A stretch of 64,000 bases of DNA from Sphingomonas sp. 28-63-12 (GCA_002281535.1 NCGD01000017.1:93015-157014), one strand, 5' to 3'; shown: positions 1 to 8,739, counted from the stretch's first letter. The notes: generated by a model not told the origin, from the sequence alone. A program made the numbers and translations.

Positions 1-288
1 GGCATCGGCTTCGGCAAGGGGCTGGCCGACAATCTGGCGCTGCTGAACGGACTCGCCATGTTTCACGGGCTCGGCTGCCCGATCATGCTGGGCGCGAGCC
101 GCAAGCGGATGATCGGCGCGCTGTCGAACGAAGCGCCGGTGGGGGAGCGGCTCGGCGGGTCGCTGGCGCTGGCGCTGAAGGGGGCCGAAGCGGGCGTGCA
201 CTTGTTGCGTGTGCATGATGTGGCCGAGACGGTGCAGGCGCTGCGCGTGTGGCGCGGATTCAAGGATCAGGCGCTGGTCGGGCGTTAA
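1..288 (+). CDS. folP: Dihydropteroate synthase, C-terminal part (cut by window edge)
   Basis: The reading frame is open from base 1, so only the last 95 residues are seen. They begin GIGFGKG and contain the SRK loop (GASRKRMIG) and the closing RVHDV..T..AL signature of dihydropteroate synthase. This folate-pathway enzyme condenses p-aminobenzoate with the pterin diphosphate in the cytoplasm. The Lys and Arg of SRK and the Arg-His of RVHDV belong to the family's substrate-binding set. The stop codon overlaps the start of the next gene by one base (TAATG), so the two are probably co-transcribed. An ATG at 58 is internal, because the family match extends upstream of it. Confidence 0.93.
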   Translation, partial: GIGFGKGLADNLALLNGLAMFHGLGCPIMLGASRKRMIGALSNEAPVGERLGGSLALALKGAEAGVHLLRVHDVAETVQALRVWRGFKDQALVGR

Positions 289-599
289 TGGGGGCGGCGA
301 TGCTGGTGGTGATCGGGACGATTCGCCTGGCGGCAGGCAGCATCAATCGCGCACGCCCGGCGATGGCCCAGATGGTGGCGGCCAGCCGGGCCGAGGATGG
401 CTGCATCGGCTATAGCTATGCCGAGGATATCGTCGACGCCGGCCTGATTCGCGTGACAGAACTGTGGCGCGATCAGGCGGCGCTCGATCGGCATTTCACC
501 CTGCCGCATCTCGCCGTTTGGCGGGCAGCGTGGCCGGTGTTGGGCATCTCCGACCGGCAGTTGCGCGTTTATGAGGTTAGCGCTGCGCGCGAGACCTGA
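288..599 (+). CDS. Antibiotic biosynthesis monooxygenase (ABM)-family protein
   Basis: About 100 residues with the ABM ferredoxin-like barrel pattern: a first strand LVVIGTIRL, then RAEDGCIGYSYAED, a strand ending TELWRDQAALDRHF, and a helix HLAVWRAAWPVL. Small ABM proteins act as dimeric cofactor-free monooxygenases or as accessory proteins on quinone-like substrates; the substrate here cannot be told. The ATG at 288 shares a base with the folP stop; ATG 300 is an alternative start four codons on. The coupling to folP suggests one transcript but does not prove a folate role. Confidence 0.72.
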   Translation: MGAAMLVVIGTIRLAAGSINRARPAMAQMVAASRAEDGCIGYSYAEDIVDAGLIRVTELWRDQAALDRHFTLPHLAVWRAAWPVLGISDRQLRVYEVSAARET

Positions 600-603
600 T
601 CGC

Positions 604-2031
604 TCAGGCCGCCGCGTTATCGATCCCAAGCTCGCCCAGCTTGCGGTAGAGCGTTGATCGCCCGATCCCCAGCCGGCGGGCGACCTCGGTCATGCGGCCG
701 CGATAATGGCCGATGGCGAGGCGGATGACATCGGCTTCGATCTCCTCGAGCGCGCGCATATTGCCGTCGGGGCGAAACAGCGTGACGCCGCCGCTGGCGG
801 GGGTTGCCGAGGTCGTGCTCGATCCGGCAAGCCGCTTGGCGCCGAGCGCAGCGATCTGCGGAAAGTCGTTGCGGTTAAGCGCATTGGCGTCGCACAGCAC
901 GGCGGCGCGGAACAGCGCGTTCTGGAGCTGGCGGACATTGCCCGGCCAATCATAATTGACCAGCAATTGCAGCGCATCGTCGGTGATGCCGATCGGCCGG
1001 AGTCCCGGCTGCTGCGCGATGCGAGCGAGCAGATGGCGGGCAAGCGCGGGGATATCGCCGGTGCGTTCGCGCAGCGGCGGGATCGTGACCTGGACGACGT
1101 TGAGCCGGTAATAGAGATCTTCGCGGAAGCGCCCGCCCTCAACCTCATCGAGCAGCCTTTTGTTGGTGGCCGCGATCACGCGGACATCGACTTCGCGGGT
1201 ATGGCGCGCGCCGATCGGCTGGATTTCGCCCGATTGCAGGACGCGCAGCAATTTGACCTGCGCGTCGAGCGGCATCTCGCCGACCTCGTCGAGGAAGATC
1301 GTGCCGCCATCGGCTTCCATGAAGCGCCCCAGCTTGCGTTCGAAGGCGCCGGTGAATGCGCCCTTTTCATGGCCGAACAGTTCCGATTCGACCAGATTGG
1401 CGGGGATTGCGCCGCAGTTAACCGTGATCATCGCCTTTTTGGCGCGCGGGCTGGCGGCATGGATCGCTTCTGCAACCACTTCCTTGCCGACGCCGCTTTC
1501 ACCTTCGAGCAGCACGGCGACGCGGGCGCGGGCGGCCTTGGCGGCGATGGCGAGCGCGGCGCGGAACATCGGTTCCGACCCGACAATCTCGTCAAAGGCG
1601 AGCAGCGCCGGGATCTTCTCGGTCAGCGGGCGGAGTTCGCCGGCGCTGGTGCTGGCGACCGCCGCTTCGAGTGCGCAGAGCAAGCGTTCAGGCGCGAGCG
1701 GCTTGACCAGAAAATCGGTTGCCCCCGCGCGCATCGCAGCGACGGCATGCGCCACCGAACCATTGGCGGTGAGCATCAGGATCGGTAGCGACGGGCGCCG
1801 CAACCGCAATTCGGTGATCAGCGCGGCGGCATCAGCCTCCGGCGCCCAATGATCGAGCAGGATGGCATCGAGCTGCATCCCGTCCTGCGTGCCGAGCGTC
1901 GCGATCGCCATTTCGCCGTCGCAGGCAAAGACCGAGCGCCACCCGCCCCGGGCGGCAAGCGCCGCTACCAGCCGGCGCTGGGCCGGCTCGTCATCGATCA
2001 ACATCAGCAGGCGCTGGCCATTGCGCGTCAT
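604..2031 (-). CDS. Sigma-54-dependent response regulator (NtrC family)
   Basis: 475 residues with three domains in the usual order. The receiver (about 1-125) has acidic residues DDE at 13-15, phospho-acceptor Asp60, Thr88 and Lys110. The AAA+ domain (about 145-380) has Walker A GESGVGKE at 177-184, an intact GAFTGA loop at 224-229 for sigma-54 contact, and Walker B FLDEV near 246. A Fis-type helix-turn-helix ends the protein ([20 protein letters not shown]). It should activate sigma-54 promoters after phosphorylation. No histidine kinase is adjacent, so the partner lies elsewhere. The phospho-acceptor motif LLDHWAP is unusual, but the Asp itself is present. Convergent with the gene ending at 599. 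Confidence 0.93.
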   Translation of the reverse strand: MTRNGQRLLMLIDDEPAQRRLVAALAARGGWRSVFACDGEMAIATLGTQDGMQLDAILLDHWAPEADAAALITELRLRRPSLPILMLTANGSVAHAVAAMRAGATDFLVKPLAPERLLCALEAAVASTSAGELRPLTEKIPALLAFDEIVGSEPMFRAALAIAAKAARARVAVLLEGESGVGKEVVAEAIHAASPRAKKAMITVNCGAIPANLVESELFGHEKGAFTGAFERKLGRFMEADGGTIFLDEVGEMPLDAQVKLLRVLQSGEIQPIGARHTREVDVRVIAATNKRLLDEVEGGRFREDLYYRLNVVQVTIPPLRERTGDIPALARHLLARIAQQPGLRPIGITDDALQLLVNYDWPGNVRQLQNALFRAAVLCDANALNRNDFPQIAALGAKRLAGSSTTSATPASGGVTLFRPDGNMRALEEIEADVIRLAIGHYRGRMTEVARRLGIGRSTLYRKLGELGIDNAAA

Positions 2032-2172
2032 ATAGCCGTCCCCAATCGTCCCTGTTTCAGCCGGTAACCTTAACGACAGGGGGTAAAGGCGGGCTTAAAG
2101 CCGGGGCTTGAGGTGTGAGCGGCCCCCGGTTAAGGGCAGAGCGAGTATTTTTTGGCTGTGGGGTGAAGGCTA

Positions 2173-2298
2173 ATGACCGGTAACGGTGACATCGAGACGC
2201 AGCAGGCGACCTATGGCAAGGTGATGGGCCTGATGAAATGGGGCGCTATCGCGTCGTTCGCGCTTGCGGCTTTCGTCGTCTGGCTGATCGCGGGCTGA
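2173..2298 (+). CDS. aa3-type cytochrome c oxidase subunit IV-like small membrane protein
   Basis: A 41-residue protein: a short polar N-terminus (MTGNGDIETQQATYGKVMG) and then one hydrophobic helix (ASFALAAFVVWLIAG). This size and pattern match the bacterial aa3-type oxidase subunit IV family, short single-span proteins. GAAGG at 2165-2169 provides a ribosome-binding site. The stop lies 7 bases before the pntAA GTG start, so it is very likely in the transhydrogenase operon. No other oxidase gene is in the window. The family assignment is from pattern and context only, since so short a protein carries little signal. Confidence 0.72.
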   Translation: MTGNGDIETQQATYGKVMGLMKWGAIASFALAAFVVWLIAG

Positions 2299-2305
2299 CC
2301 CGGCG

Positions 2306-3427
2306 GTGAAGATTGCCCTTTTGAAGGAGCAGGCCGCCGGCGAAAACCGTGTCGCCGGAACGCCGGAAACGGTCAAGAAATTCATCGCGCTTGGCGCGAC
2401 CGTGGCGGTCGAGGCCGGCGCCGGTGCCGGTGCGACGATTGCCGATGCGCAATATGCCGATGCCGGGGCGACGCTGGGATCGCGCGCAGAGACGCTTGCC
2501 GGTGCAGCGATCGTGCTGGGCGTGCAAGGGCCCGATCCGGCGAGCCTCGCCGGTGCCGCGCCCGGGGCCTGGATCGTCGCCAGCCTCAACCCGTTTGGCG
2601 AACGCGCCCGTGTCGATGGCTATGCGGCGGCAGGCTATGAAGCACTGGCCATGGAATTCATGCCGCGAATCACGCGCGCTCAATCGATGGATATATTGTC
2701 GTCCCAGTCGAATCTGGCCGGATACAAGGCGGTGCTCGACGCGGCGGCGGAATATGGCCGCGCCTTCCCGATGATGATGACGGCGGCGGGCACAGTATCT
2801 GCCGCGCGTGTCTTCGTCATGGGCGTGGGCGTTGCGGGCCTGCAGGCGATCGCGACCGCGCGACGGCTCGGCGCGCAGGTTTCGGCGACCGATGTCCGCT
2901 CGGCGACCAAGGAGCAGATCCAGTCGCTCGGCGCTAAACCGATCTTTGTCGAGAATGTCAAAGGCATCGAGGGTGAAGGCGCGGGCGGCTATGCCGGCGA
3001 GATGAGCCCCGAATATCAGGCGGCACAGGCCGAACTGGTCTCCGCTCATATCGCCAAGCAGGATATCGTTATCACCACGGCGCTGATTCCGGGGCGGCCG
3101 GCACCGCGCCTGATCAGCGATGCGCAAATTGCCTCAATGCGGCCGGGGTCGGTGATCATCGACCTTGCCGTCGAAAGCGGCGGCAATGTCGAAGGCGCGG
3201 TTGCCGGTGAAGTGGTGACGGTGCACGGTGTCAAGATCGTCGGCCACCGCAATGTTGCCGGGCGGCTGGCGGCGGATGCCTCGGCATTGTTCGGGCGCAA
3301 CCTGTTCAACTTCCTGTCTGCCTTTTGGGACAAGGAAGCCGGCAAGCCGGTGCTCGACGAAGAGATTGGCGACGCCATCCGGCTGACCCAGGGCGGCAAG
3401 GTCGTCAACGCACGGCTCTTGGGCTGA
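2306..3427 (+). CDS. pntAA: NAD(P) transhydrogenase subunit alpha, part 1 (NAD(H)-binding domain I)
   Basis: 373 residues beginning VKIALLKEQAAGENRVAGTPETVKKF, as expected for the soluble alanine dehydrogenase/PntA NAD-binding domain. The nucleotide-binding turn reads VMGVGVAGLQAIATARRLGAQV and the mobile-loop region includes ALIPGRPAPRLI. Domain I binds NAD(H) and hands hydride to the NADP(H) domain of PntB while protons cross the membrane. The start is GTG at 2306. In this split arrangement, common in Alphaproteobacteria, the membrane part is the next gene. Operon order: small subunit, pntAA, pntAB, pntB. Confidence 0.96.
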   Translation: MKIALLKEQAAGENRVAGTPETVKKFIALGATVAVEAGAGAGATIADAQYADAGATLGSRAETLAGAAIVLGVQGPDPASLAGAAPGAWIVASLNPFGERARVDGYAAAGYEALAMEFMPRITRAQSMDILSSQSNLAGYKAVLDAAAEYGRAFPMMMTAAGTVSAARVFVMGVGVAGLQAIATARRLGAQVSATDVRSATKEQIQSLGAKPIFVENVKGIEGEGAGGYAGEMSPEYQAAQAELVSAHIAKQDIVITTALIPGRPAPRLISDAQIASMRPGSVIIDLAVESGGNVEGAVAGEVVTVHGVKIVGHRNVAGRLAADASALFGRNLFNFLSAFWDKEAGKPVLDEEIGDAIRLTQGGKVVNARLLG

Positions 3428-3443
3428 TATCAGGGGACTATCG

Positions 3444-3755
3444 ATGGACTTTGTCTCAACCCTTTCGATCTTCGTGATGGCGTGTTTCGTGGGCTATTAT
3501 GTCGTCTGGTCGGTCACGCCGGCGCTGCACACGCCGCTGATGGCGGTGACCAATGCTATTTCGAGCGTGATCATCGTCGGGGCACTGATTGCGAGCGCCG
3601 CGATTGGCCTGGGCGGTACTGGGGCGGCATCCAAATGGCTGGGGCTGCTCGCGGTGGTGCTGGCGAGCGTCAACATTTTCGGCGGTTTTGCGGTCACGGC
3701 GCGGATGCTGGCGATGTACAAGAAAAAAGAACGGCCGGCTGCGGCCAAGCATTGA
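3444..3755 (+). CDS. pntAB: NAD(P) transhydrogenase subunit alpha, part 2 (membrane segment)
   Basis: 103 residues with about three to four membrane spans (LSIFVMACFVGYYVVWSV; ISSVIIVGALIASAAIGLGG; LGLLAVVLASVNIFGGFAVTARML) and the family ending FAVTARMLAMYKKKE. It is the small membrane-domain subunit of the proton-translocating transhydrogenase. It follows pntAA after 16 bases and precedes pntB, from which it is separated by a palindromic repeat. Confidence 0.95.
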   Translation: MDFVSTLSIFVMACFVGYYVVWSVTPALHTPLMAVTNAISSVIIVGALIASAAIGLGGTGAASKWLGLLAVVLASVNIFGGFAVTARMLAMYKKKERPAAAKH

Positions 3756-3770
3756 ACGAGCAATTTACTA

Positions 3771-3851
3771 CGTCGCCCCGGCGCACGCCGGGGTCTCGTG
3801 CCGCAAGCGCGGCGCGCGTGGAGGGAGACCCCGGCTTTTGCCGGGGTGACG
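3771..3851. repeat. Palindromic intergenic element (REP-like, two hairpins)
   Basis: Two GC-rich hairpins stand in inverted orientation: CCCCGGC-gcac-GCCGGGG near 3776-3793 and ACCCCGGC-tttt-GCCGGGGT near 3827-3846. Outer bases (CGTC and GACG) extend the symmetry. It fills most of the pntAB-pntB gap, where it may act as an mRNA-stabilising or attenuating structure. I recall elements of this form as common between sphingomonad genes. Confidence 0.75.
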
Positions 3852-3873
3852 CAGAAGCAGGACTGGGGACAGA

Positions 3874-5307
3874 ATGGAACATATAGCGGGTAATCCCTGG
3901 GCATCTTTGGCCTATCTGGTCGCGGGTGTTTGCTTCATCCTGGCGCTGCGCGGGCTGTCCAGCCCGGCAACCAGCCAGCGCGGCAACCGCATGGGCATTA
4001 TCGGCATGGCGATTGCTGTGGTGACGACGCTGGTGACGCATGTGCCGCAGCTTGACGCAACTGCGCTCGATACCGTCACGGTCGTTGAAATTCTGGCCGC
4101 GATCGGCATCGGCGCCGCGATCGGCATTGTCACTGCGCGCCGCATTGCGATGACCGACATGCCGCAGCTCGTGGCCGCTTTCCACTCGTTGGTGGGCCTC
4201 GCTGCGGTGCTGGTGGGCGCTGCGGCGTATCTCAATCCCGACGCCTTCGGCATCGCCGAGGCGGGCGAGATTTTCACCCAGAGCCGAATCGAACTCGGCC
4301 TCGGCGTTGCAATCGGCGCGATCACCTTCTCGGGCTCGGTGATTGCCTTTGCCAAGTTGAACGGCAATATGAGCGGCAAGCCGATTATCCTGCCCGCCCG
4401 CCACATCATCAACCTCGGCACGCTGGCGGCGATCCTGGGGCTGGTGGGCTATTTCCTGACCGATCAGAGCCCCTGGGTGTTCTTCACCATCACGGTGCTC
4501 AGCTTCATCATCGGCTTCCTGCTGATCATCCCGATCGGCGGCGCGGACATGCCGGTCGTGGTGTCGATGCTCAACAGCTATTCGGGCTGGGCCGCCGCGG
4601 CGATGGGCTTCACGCTGCACAATACTGCGATGATCATCACCGGCGCGCTGGTCGGCTCGTCGGGCGCGATCCTCTCCTACATCATGTGCAAGGCGATGAA
4701 CCGCAGCTTCATCAGCGTGATCGCGGGCGGCTTCGGCGCGGTCGCCGATGCCGGCGGCGGCGAGGCGAAGGAACAGCGCCCATGGAAACGCGGATCGGCT
4801 GAGGATGCGGCCTTCCTGATGGGCCAGGCCGAACAGGTCATTATCGTTCCCGGCTATGGCATGGCGGTGGCGCAGGCCCAGCATGTCCTGCGCGAGATGA
4901 CCGACAAATTGCGCGAGCACGGCGTGAAGGTGAAGTTCGCGATCCATCCGGTCGCTGGCCGCATGCCGGGGCATATGAACGTGCTGCTCGCCGAGGCCAA
5001 TGTGCCCTATGACGATGTGTTCGAGCTGGAGGACATCAACAGCGAATTCGCGCAGACCGATGTCGCCTTTGTCATCGGCGCGAACGACGTGACCAACCCG
5101 GCCGCCAAGACCGACAAGACATCGCCGATCTACGGCATGCCGGTGCTCGACGTCGAAAAGGCCAAGACCGTGTTGTTCATCAAGCGATCAATGGGCGGTG
5201 TCGGCTATGCCGGTGTCGACAATGATGTGTTCTACATGGATAATACCATGATGCTGCTCGCCGATGCCAAGAAGATGGTCGAGGATATCGTCAAGGCACT
5301 CGATTGA
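3874..5307 (+). CDS. pntB: NAD(P) transhydrogenase subunit beta
   Basis: 477 residues. The N-terminal half is a run of membrane helices (for example LAYLVAGVCFILALRGLSS and VFFTITVLSFIIGFLLIIPIGGADMPVVVSML). The C-terminal half is the NADP(H)-binding domain III with the fingerprint IIVPGYGMAVAQAQHVLREM, followed by VKFAIHPVAGRMPGHMNVLLAEANVPYD and VIGANDVTNPAA. It completes the proton-coupled transhydrogenase that makes NADPH from NADH at the expense of the proton gradient. Length and motifs are normal. Confidence 0.97.
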   Translation: MEHIAGNPWASLAYLVAGVCFILALRGLSSPATSQRGNRMGIIGMAIAVVTTLVTHVPQLDATALDTVTVVEILAAIGIGAAIGIVTARRIAMTDMPQLVAAFHSLVGLAAVLVGAAAYLNPDAFGIAEAGEIFTQSRIELGLGVAIGAITFSGSVIAFAKLNGNMSGKPIILPARHIINLGTLAAILGLVGYFLTDQSPWVFFTITVLSFIIGFLLIIPIGGADMPVVVSMLNSYSGWAAAAMGFTLHNTAMIITGALVGSSGAILSYIMCKAMNRSFISVIAGGFGAVADAGGGEAKEQRPWKRGSAEDAAFLMGQAEQVIIVPGYGMAVAQAQHVLREMTDKLREHGVKVKFAIHPVAGRMPGHMNVLLAEANVPYDDVFELEDINSEFAQTDVAFVIGANDVTNPAAKTDKTSPIYGMPVLDVEKAKTVLFIKRSMGGVGYAGVDNDVFYMDNTMMLLADAKKMVEDIVKALD

Positions 5308-5496
5308 TTAGGGGACTGGCTGGGGCCCCGGTTGGGCAAGTAGCGACCCCAGCCGGGCGCGATGCCCGGTAATTGTCTCCATTTTGGCGGCATTCCCCGC
5401 TGCTATTGAGCGCAAACCCGCCATTTTGGCGCGTTCTGTGCGCAGTTTTCCGCTGCAGCTTCGTAAGACGGGCTGCAGAACGAGCGGAGAACGGGC

Positions 5497-6444
5497 GTGG
5501 AGGAAGCCGGCACAGGCTGGGAGTTTAAGGTGCTGCCCAAGATCCTGCTGATTGCTGATGATGGCCTTGGCGCGCGCGAGGGCGAATCGGCACTGGCGCT
5601 AGCCGGCGCGCGCGCGGTTGGCCCGGTGGCGATGGCCGTGGCGCCAGCGGCGCTTGCCCATGCCGATTCTATCGATGGCGTGCTCATCGAAGCGGCCGGC
5701 AGCGACGACGGCGCGCTGACACTGGCGCTCGACGCCGCCGCGATCCTGGTCGCCGGCAGCACCTTGCCCGTGGTGATCGTATTGGAAGATAGCCAGATCG
5801 ATCAGGTCGCCTCCCGGTTGCTTACCGGCCGGGTCCAGCTTTTATGCTCCCCGACCCTCGCCGAACGAGTGACGGCGCTGGTGATCGCGCTGACCGGCAA
5901 GATCGGCAATCGGGTGCGGGAGAGCGGCGACAGCCATGATCGCGATGCGGAGCGCTTCAACCAGCTCAATGCCGAAGTTGCGCGCATTGCCGAAACGCTG
6001 GCGCGGCTCGCCAAAGCCGATCCCAGTAGCGCCCGGCCGATGCTGCTCGGCGACCGGACGACGGGCTATCGCGGGCCGGGTGCGGGCGACGGCGCGGGCA
6101 TCTCCCCTGGCGACGTCCGCCAGGTGATCCGGGGGCGGCGGCTGCGCGACCAATATTTTGGTACCGGGCTGTTCGAAGACCCGGCCTGGGACATGCTGCT
6201 CGATCTGTTCGCTGCCGACCTGGAGCGGGCACGCGTCTCGGTATCGAGCCTGTGCATCGCCGCCGCTGTTGCCCCGACCACTGCGCTGCGCTGGATCAGC
6301 CGGATGACCGAAGCGGGGCTGTTCGAGCGCGAGGCGGACCCGTTCGACCGGCGGCGCGCCTTCATGCAGTTGTCCACTCAGGCGCGCGACGGGATGCGCG
6401 ATTATTGGCTGTCAGTGAAGCGTGCGGGGGGCGTGATCGGGTGA
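5497..6444 (+). CDS. MarR-like winged-helix DNA-binding protein with receiver-like N-terminus
   Basis: 315 residues. The C-terminal ~100 form a winged helix of the MarR type: ARVSVSSLCIAAAVAPTTALRWISRMTEAGLFEREADPFDRRRAFMQLS, ending in a typical wing. The N-terminal ~130 residues (ILLIADDGLGAREG; LPVVIVLEDSQIDQ; SRLLTGRVQLLCSPTL) look like a degenerate alpha/beta receiver fold without a clear phosphorylation site. A predicted coiled segment links them (RFNQLNAEVARIAETLARLAK). The start is GTG 5497; a downstream GTG at 5530 is an alternative. Target genes are unknown. Confidence 0.7.
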   Translation: MEEAGTGWEFKVLPKILLIADDGLGAREGESALALAGARAVGPVAMAVAPAALAHADSIDGVLIEAAGSDDGALTLALDAAAILVAGSTLPVVIVLEDSQIDQVASRLLTGRVQLLCSPTLAERVTALVIALTGKIGNRVRESGDSHDRDAERFNQLNAEVARIAETLARLAKADPSSARPMLLGDRTTGYRGPGAGDGAGISPGDVRQVIRGRRLRDQYFGTGLFEDPAWDMLLDLFAADLERARVSVSSLCIAAAVAPTTALRWISRMTEAGLFEREADPFDRRRAFMQLSTQARDGMRDYWLSVKRAGGVIG

Positions 6445-6531
6445 TTCGGCGGTTCAGCAGGCGATCAGTGCGTGACGGGGCTTGCGAAATATCGCGGGCT
6501 TTGGCACGGGAACGTCTGGCCGTGATGGGGC

Positions 6532-6607
6532 GGGCGATTAGCTCAGTTGGTAGAGCGTCTCGTTTACACCGAGAATGTCGGCGGTTCGAGCCCGTCATCG
6601 CCCACCA
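6532..6607 (+). tRNA. tRNA-Val(TAC)
   Basis: A complete cloverleaf: acceptor GGGCGAT pairs with ATCGCCC, D arm GCTC/GAGC, anticodon stem TCTCG/CGAGA around loop TTTACAC (anticodon TAC), T arm GGCGG-TTCGAGC-CCGTC with one G-T pair. The discriminator is A and the CCA tail is encoded in the DNA. Confidence 0.96.
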
Positions 6608-6660
6608 TCGCCGCGCGCGGGCGGGCCAGAATCGATTTCAGTTGGCTTGAGCCAGCGCTT

Positions 6661-6740
6661 CCATCCCAGCGAAAGCTGGGGTCCAGGGCCGCCGGGCACG
6701 GCGCTTGGGAGTGTGGGCTCCCGCTTTCGCCGGAGAGCGA
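6661..6740. repeat. Palindromic intergenic element downstream of tRNA-Val
   Basis: It starts with the hairpin CCCAGC-gaaa-GCTGGG (about 6665-6680) and has a second GAAAGCGGGAG-like half near 6710-6735 in inverse orientation. The layout resembles the 3771-3851 element (two hairpins pointing at each other) but the sequence is different, so it is a second, weaker family member. No gene lies between the tRNA and the convergent XRE gene. Confidence 0.55.
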
Positions 6741-6760
6741 TCCATCAACGAAAAACGAGT

Positions 6761-7345
6761 CTAAAGCGCGCGGATCAGCCGGACCGCACGGGCGATCCAG
6801 GCGGGATCGGATATAATTTGCTGCCGGTGGCCGGCACCAGGCGGCAATAAATGCACTTTGCCTGGGGTGCCGTCCGCGCCAGGGGCTTCGCGGCCGATCA
6901 GGCGACCGAACACAAAGCGGCCGGCGGCGCGCGGCACCAGAATGTCGCGATTCAGCGCCTGGGTGAAATCGTCGGGGGCCAATGTTTCGCACCAGATCTC
7001 GTCACCCGCCCGGTAATCGCCAAGGCTTGCACTGACGGTGACGGCGACCAATCCAGGTGTTGGCTGTGGTGGCGCGAGCATGGCGGGTCGGCGCGGTGCG
7101 TGCGCGCCATTGGCGTCGAGGATGGCGGCGACGGCAATGTCGCTGCGTTCGGGCAGTTTGACGAGATCTGCTGCCGTCACGCCAAGCGCTGCGGCAATCC
7201 GATTGAGCCAGCCGACCGACACCGTGCGCGTGCCGGTTTCGAGGCGGCCGATCGTCTGGGCGGTGGTCGGCGGCAGGCAGGCGCGCGCGACATCGTCAAG
7301 CGTCATCCCTTTGGCCCGGCGAATTTCGCGGATTGCGGTGATCAT
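6761..7345 (-). CDS. XRE-family helix-turn-helix regulator with S24-like C-terminal region
   Basis: 194 residues from the ATG at 7345 (an in-frame ATG at 7366 would add 7). N-terminal HTH: ITAIREIRRAKGMTLDDVARACLPPTTAQTIGRLETGTRTVSVGWLNRIAAALGV. The rest (LVAVTVSASLGDYRAGDEIWCE, NRDILVPRAAGRFVFGRLIGREA, KVHLLPPG) has the strand order of S24-type repressor C-termini, but I cannot place a catalytic Ser/Lys pair. It may repress itself from the AAACCGGTTT palindrome just upstream. Divergent from the DUF6456 gene. Confidence 0.75.
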   Translation of the reverse strand: MITAIREIRRAKGMTLDDVARACLPPTTAQTIGRLETGTRTVSVGWLNRIAAALGVTAADLVKLPERSDIAVAAILDANGAHAPRRPAMLAPPQPTPGLVAVTVSASLGDYRAGDEIWCETLAPDDFTQALNRDILVPRAAGRFVFGRLIGREAPGADGTPGKVHLLPPGAGHRQQIISDPAWIARAVRLIRAL

Positions 7346-7364
7346 TGCACCCTCATTGATAACC

Positions 7365-7374
7365 AAACCGGTTT
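7365..7374. promoter_or_regulatory. Possible operator, palindrome AAACCGGTTT
   Basis: A perfect 10-bp palindrome immediately upstream of the XRE start and inside the 90-bp divergent gap to the DUF6456 gene. Position suggests an autoregulatory site, but a 10-mer palindrome can arise by chance. Confidence 0.3.
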
Positions 7375-7435
7375 TTTCTTTCCTACAAAATATCCCTTAT
7401 GGCAAGGCGTGGCGTGACTCGAAGGAGAAGGGCCG

Positions 7436-7924
7436 ATGGCGATGCGGGAATGGGTTGAGCGCGAGATCGACACTGACGGGGTTGTCTCCAACCGGTCCGT
7501 CGTGACCCGGCGGCGGCGTAGCGTGACCGTCAACCTCGCTGAATCGCCGCTATCCTGGTTGCGCGCGCGCGGGATGGTCGATGCGCGCCAGTTCGAGGCC
7601 GGGGAACGGTTGCGGGCCGATTATGAACGGGCATCGCTTGGACCGCACGTGACGATGCGCTGGGAATCGAGCCCGGTGGCGCGGGGACGGCGCGGCGCCA
7701 GCGACGCAATCGACCCGACGCTGGCGCAACTTGCGGCGAAGCGGCGGTTCGACGCCGCAATGGCCGCGGCCGGCACTGGCTTAAGCGATGTGGCATGGCG
7801 CGTGATCTGTGCTGGGGATGCGCTGCCGATGGTCGAAAAGGCGTTGGGCTGGCCGGCACGGGCGGGCAAATTGGTGCTGTGCCTGGCGCTGGACCGGATC
7901 GCGGCGCATTATCAACTGCCGTGA
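7436..7924 (+). CDS. DUF6456 domain protein
   Basis: 162 residues matching the alphaproteobacterial DUF6456 pattern: an N-terminal basic stretch, then SPLSWLRARGMVDARQFEAGERLRADYERASLGPHVTMRW, and the closing VEKALGWPARAGKLVLCLALDRIAAHY. Its function is not established; the fold looks like a phage-type or cell-cycle DNA-binding accessory protein. An AAGGAGAAG box lies 8-16 bases upstream of the ATG. Divergent from the XRE gene, so possibly under its control. Confidence 0.8.
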   Translation: MAMREWVEREIDTDGVVSNRSVVTRRRRSVTVNLAESPLSWLRARGMVDARQFEAGERLRADYERASLGPHVTMRWESSPVARGRRGASDAIDPTLAQLAAKRRFDAAMAAAGTGLSDVAWRVICAGDALPMVEKALGWPARAGKLVLCLALDRIAAHYQLP

Positions 7925-8047
7925 TAACCGAGCTGATTTTCACCCTCCTGGATCGCCAGGAAAGACAGTAGCGATCTGCAACTGAACGCGCTAAAGACGA
8001 CGCCGATCAAGGCCAATATTGCTGGCCGGCAGAAGAGGAGAGTCGCC

Positions 8048-8710
8048 GTGATCGTCTATGGTTCGACCATTTCGCCCTTTGTTCGCAAGGTGATGGCATT
8101 TGCCGCTGAAAAAGGTCTGACGCTGCGCGTCGAAGCTGCCGGACTTGGCCAGGGTGGGCCTGACTTTGTCGAGGCCAGCCCATTTGGCAAGATCCCGGGC
8201 TTTCGCGATCCCGGCGCGGACGGCGGCATGGATTTCTGCATTTCAGATTCGACGGCGATTTGTGCCTATCTCGAAGCGAAATATCCCGAACCCAACATGA
8301 TTCCGGTGGCGCCGATCGCGCGGGCACGGACGGTGTGGTTCGAGGAATATGCCGACACGATCTTCTTCGCGAGTGCGGCCAAGATTTTCGCCAACCGCGT
8401 GCTGCTGCCCAAGATCCTCAAGCGCCCATTTGACGAGGCGATTGCTGCCGCTGCCGAAAGCGTCGAGCTGCCGCCGCTGCTCGATTATCTGGAGCGGGTG
8501 ATCCCGGCGAGCGGATTTTTGGTCGAGGACCGGATCACGCTGGCCGATATCGCCGTGTGCAGCCCGTTCGTGAACCTGGCGCATACCGAAATGGTGATCG
8601 ATCCGGTACGCTGGCCGATCACCGCTGCCTATGTCGCGGCGGTCTTGGCGCGGCCGAGCTTTGCGCCGATGGTGGCGGCAGAACGCGCGATCGTCGCGGC
8701 GATGGGCTGA
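8048..8710 (+). CDS. Glutathione S-transferase family protein
   Basis: 220 residues. The thioredoxin-like N-terminal domain starts IVYGSTISPFVRKVMAFAAEKG (Ser in the activating position) and continues ASPFGKIPGF and the glutathione-binding ISDSTAICAYLEAKYP. The helical C-terminal domain contains the N-capping box ITLADIAVCSPF. It probably conjugates or reduces an electrophile using glutathione; the substrate is unknown. GTG start at 8048 with AGAGGAGAG upstream. A VOC protein follows 29 bases later. Confidence 0.9.
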   Translation: MIVYGSTISPFVRKVMAFAAEKGLTLRVEAAGLGQGGPDFVEASPFGKIPGFRDPGADGGMDFCISDSTAICAYLEAKYPEPNMIPVAPIARARTVWFEEYADTIFFASAAKIFANRVLLPKILKRPFDEAIAAAAESVELPPLLDYLERVIPASGFLVEDRITLADIAVCSPFVNLAHTEMVIDPVRWPITAAYVAAVLARPSFAPMVAAERAIVAAMG

Positions 8711-8739
8711 CCACATTTTCGACCTGAGAGGAAATTTCC

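Noticed and set aside
706-1788. A 360-codon open frame opposite the sigma-54 regulator gene
   Set aside because: It lies fully antisense to a gene with clear receiver, AAA+ and HTH motifs; its own translation has no recognisable pattern and arises from GC-rich codon bias.
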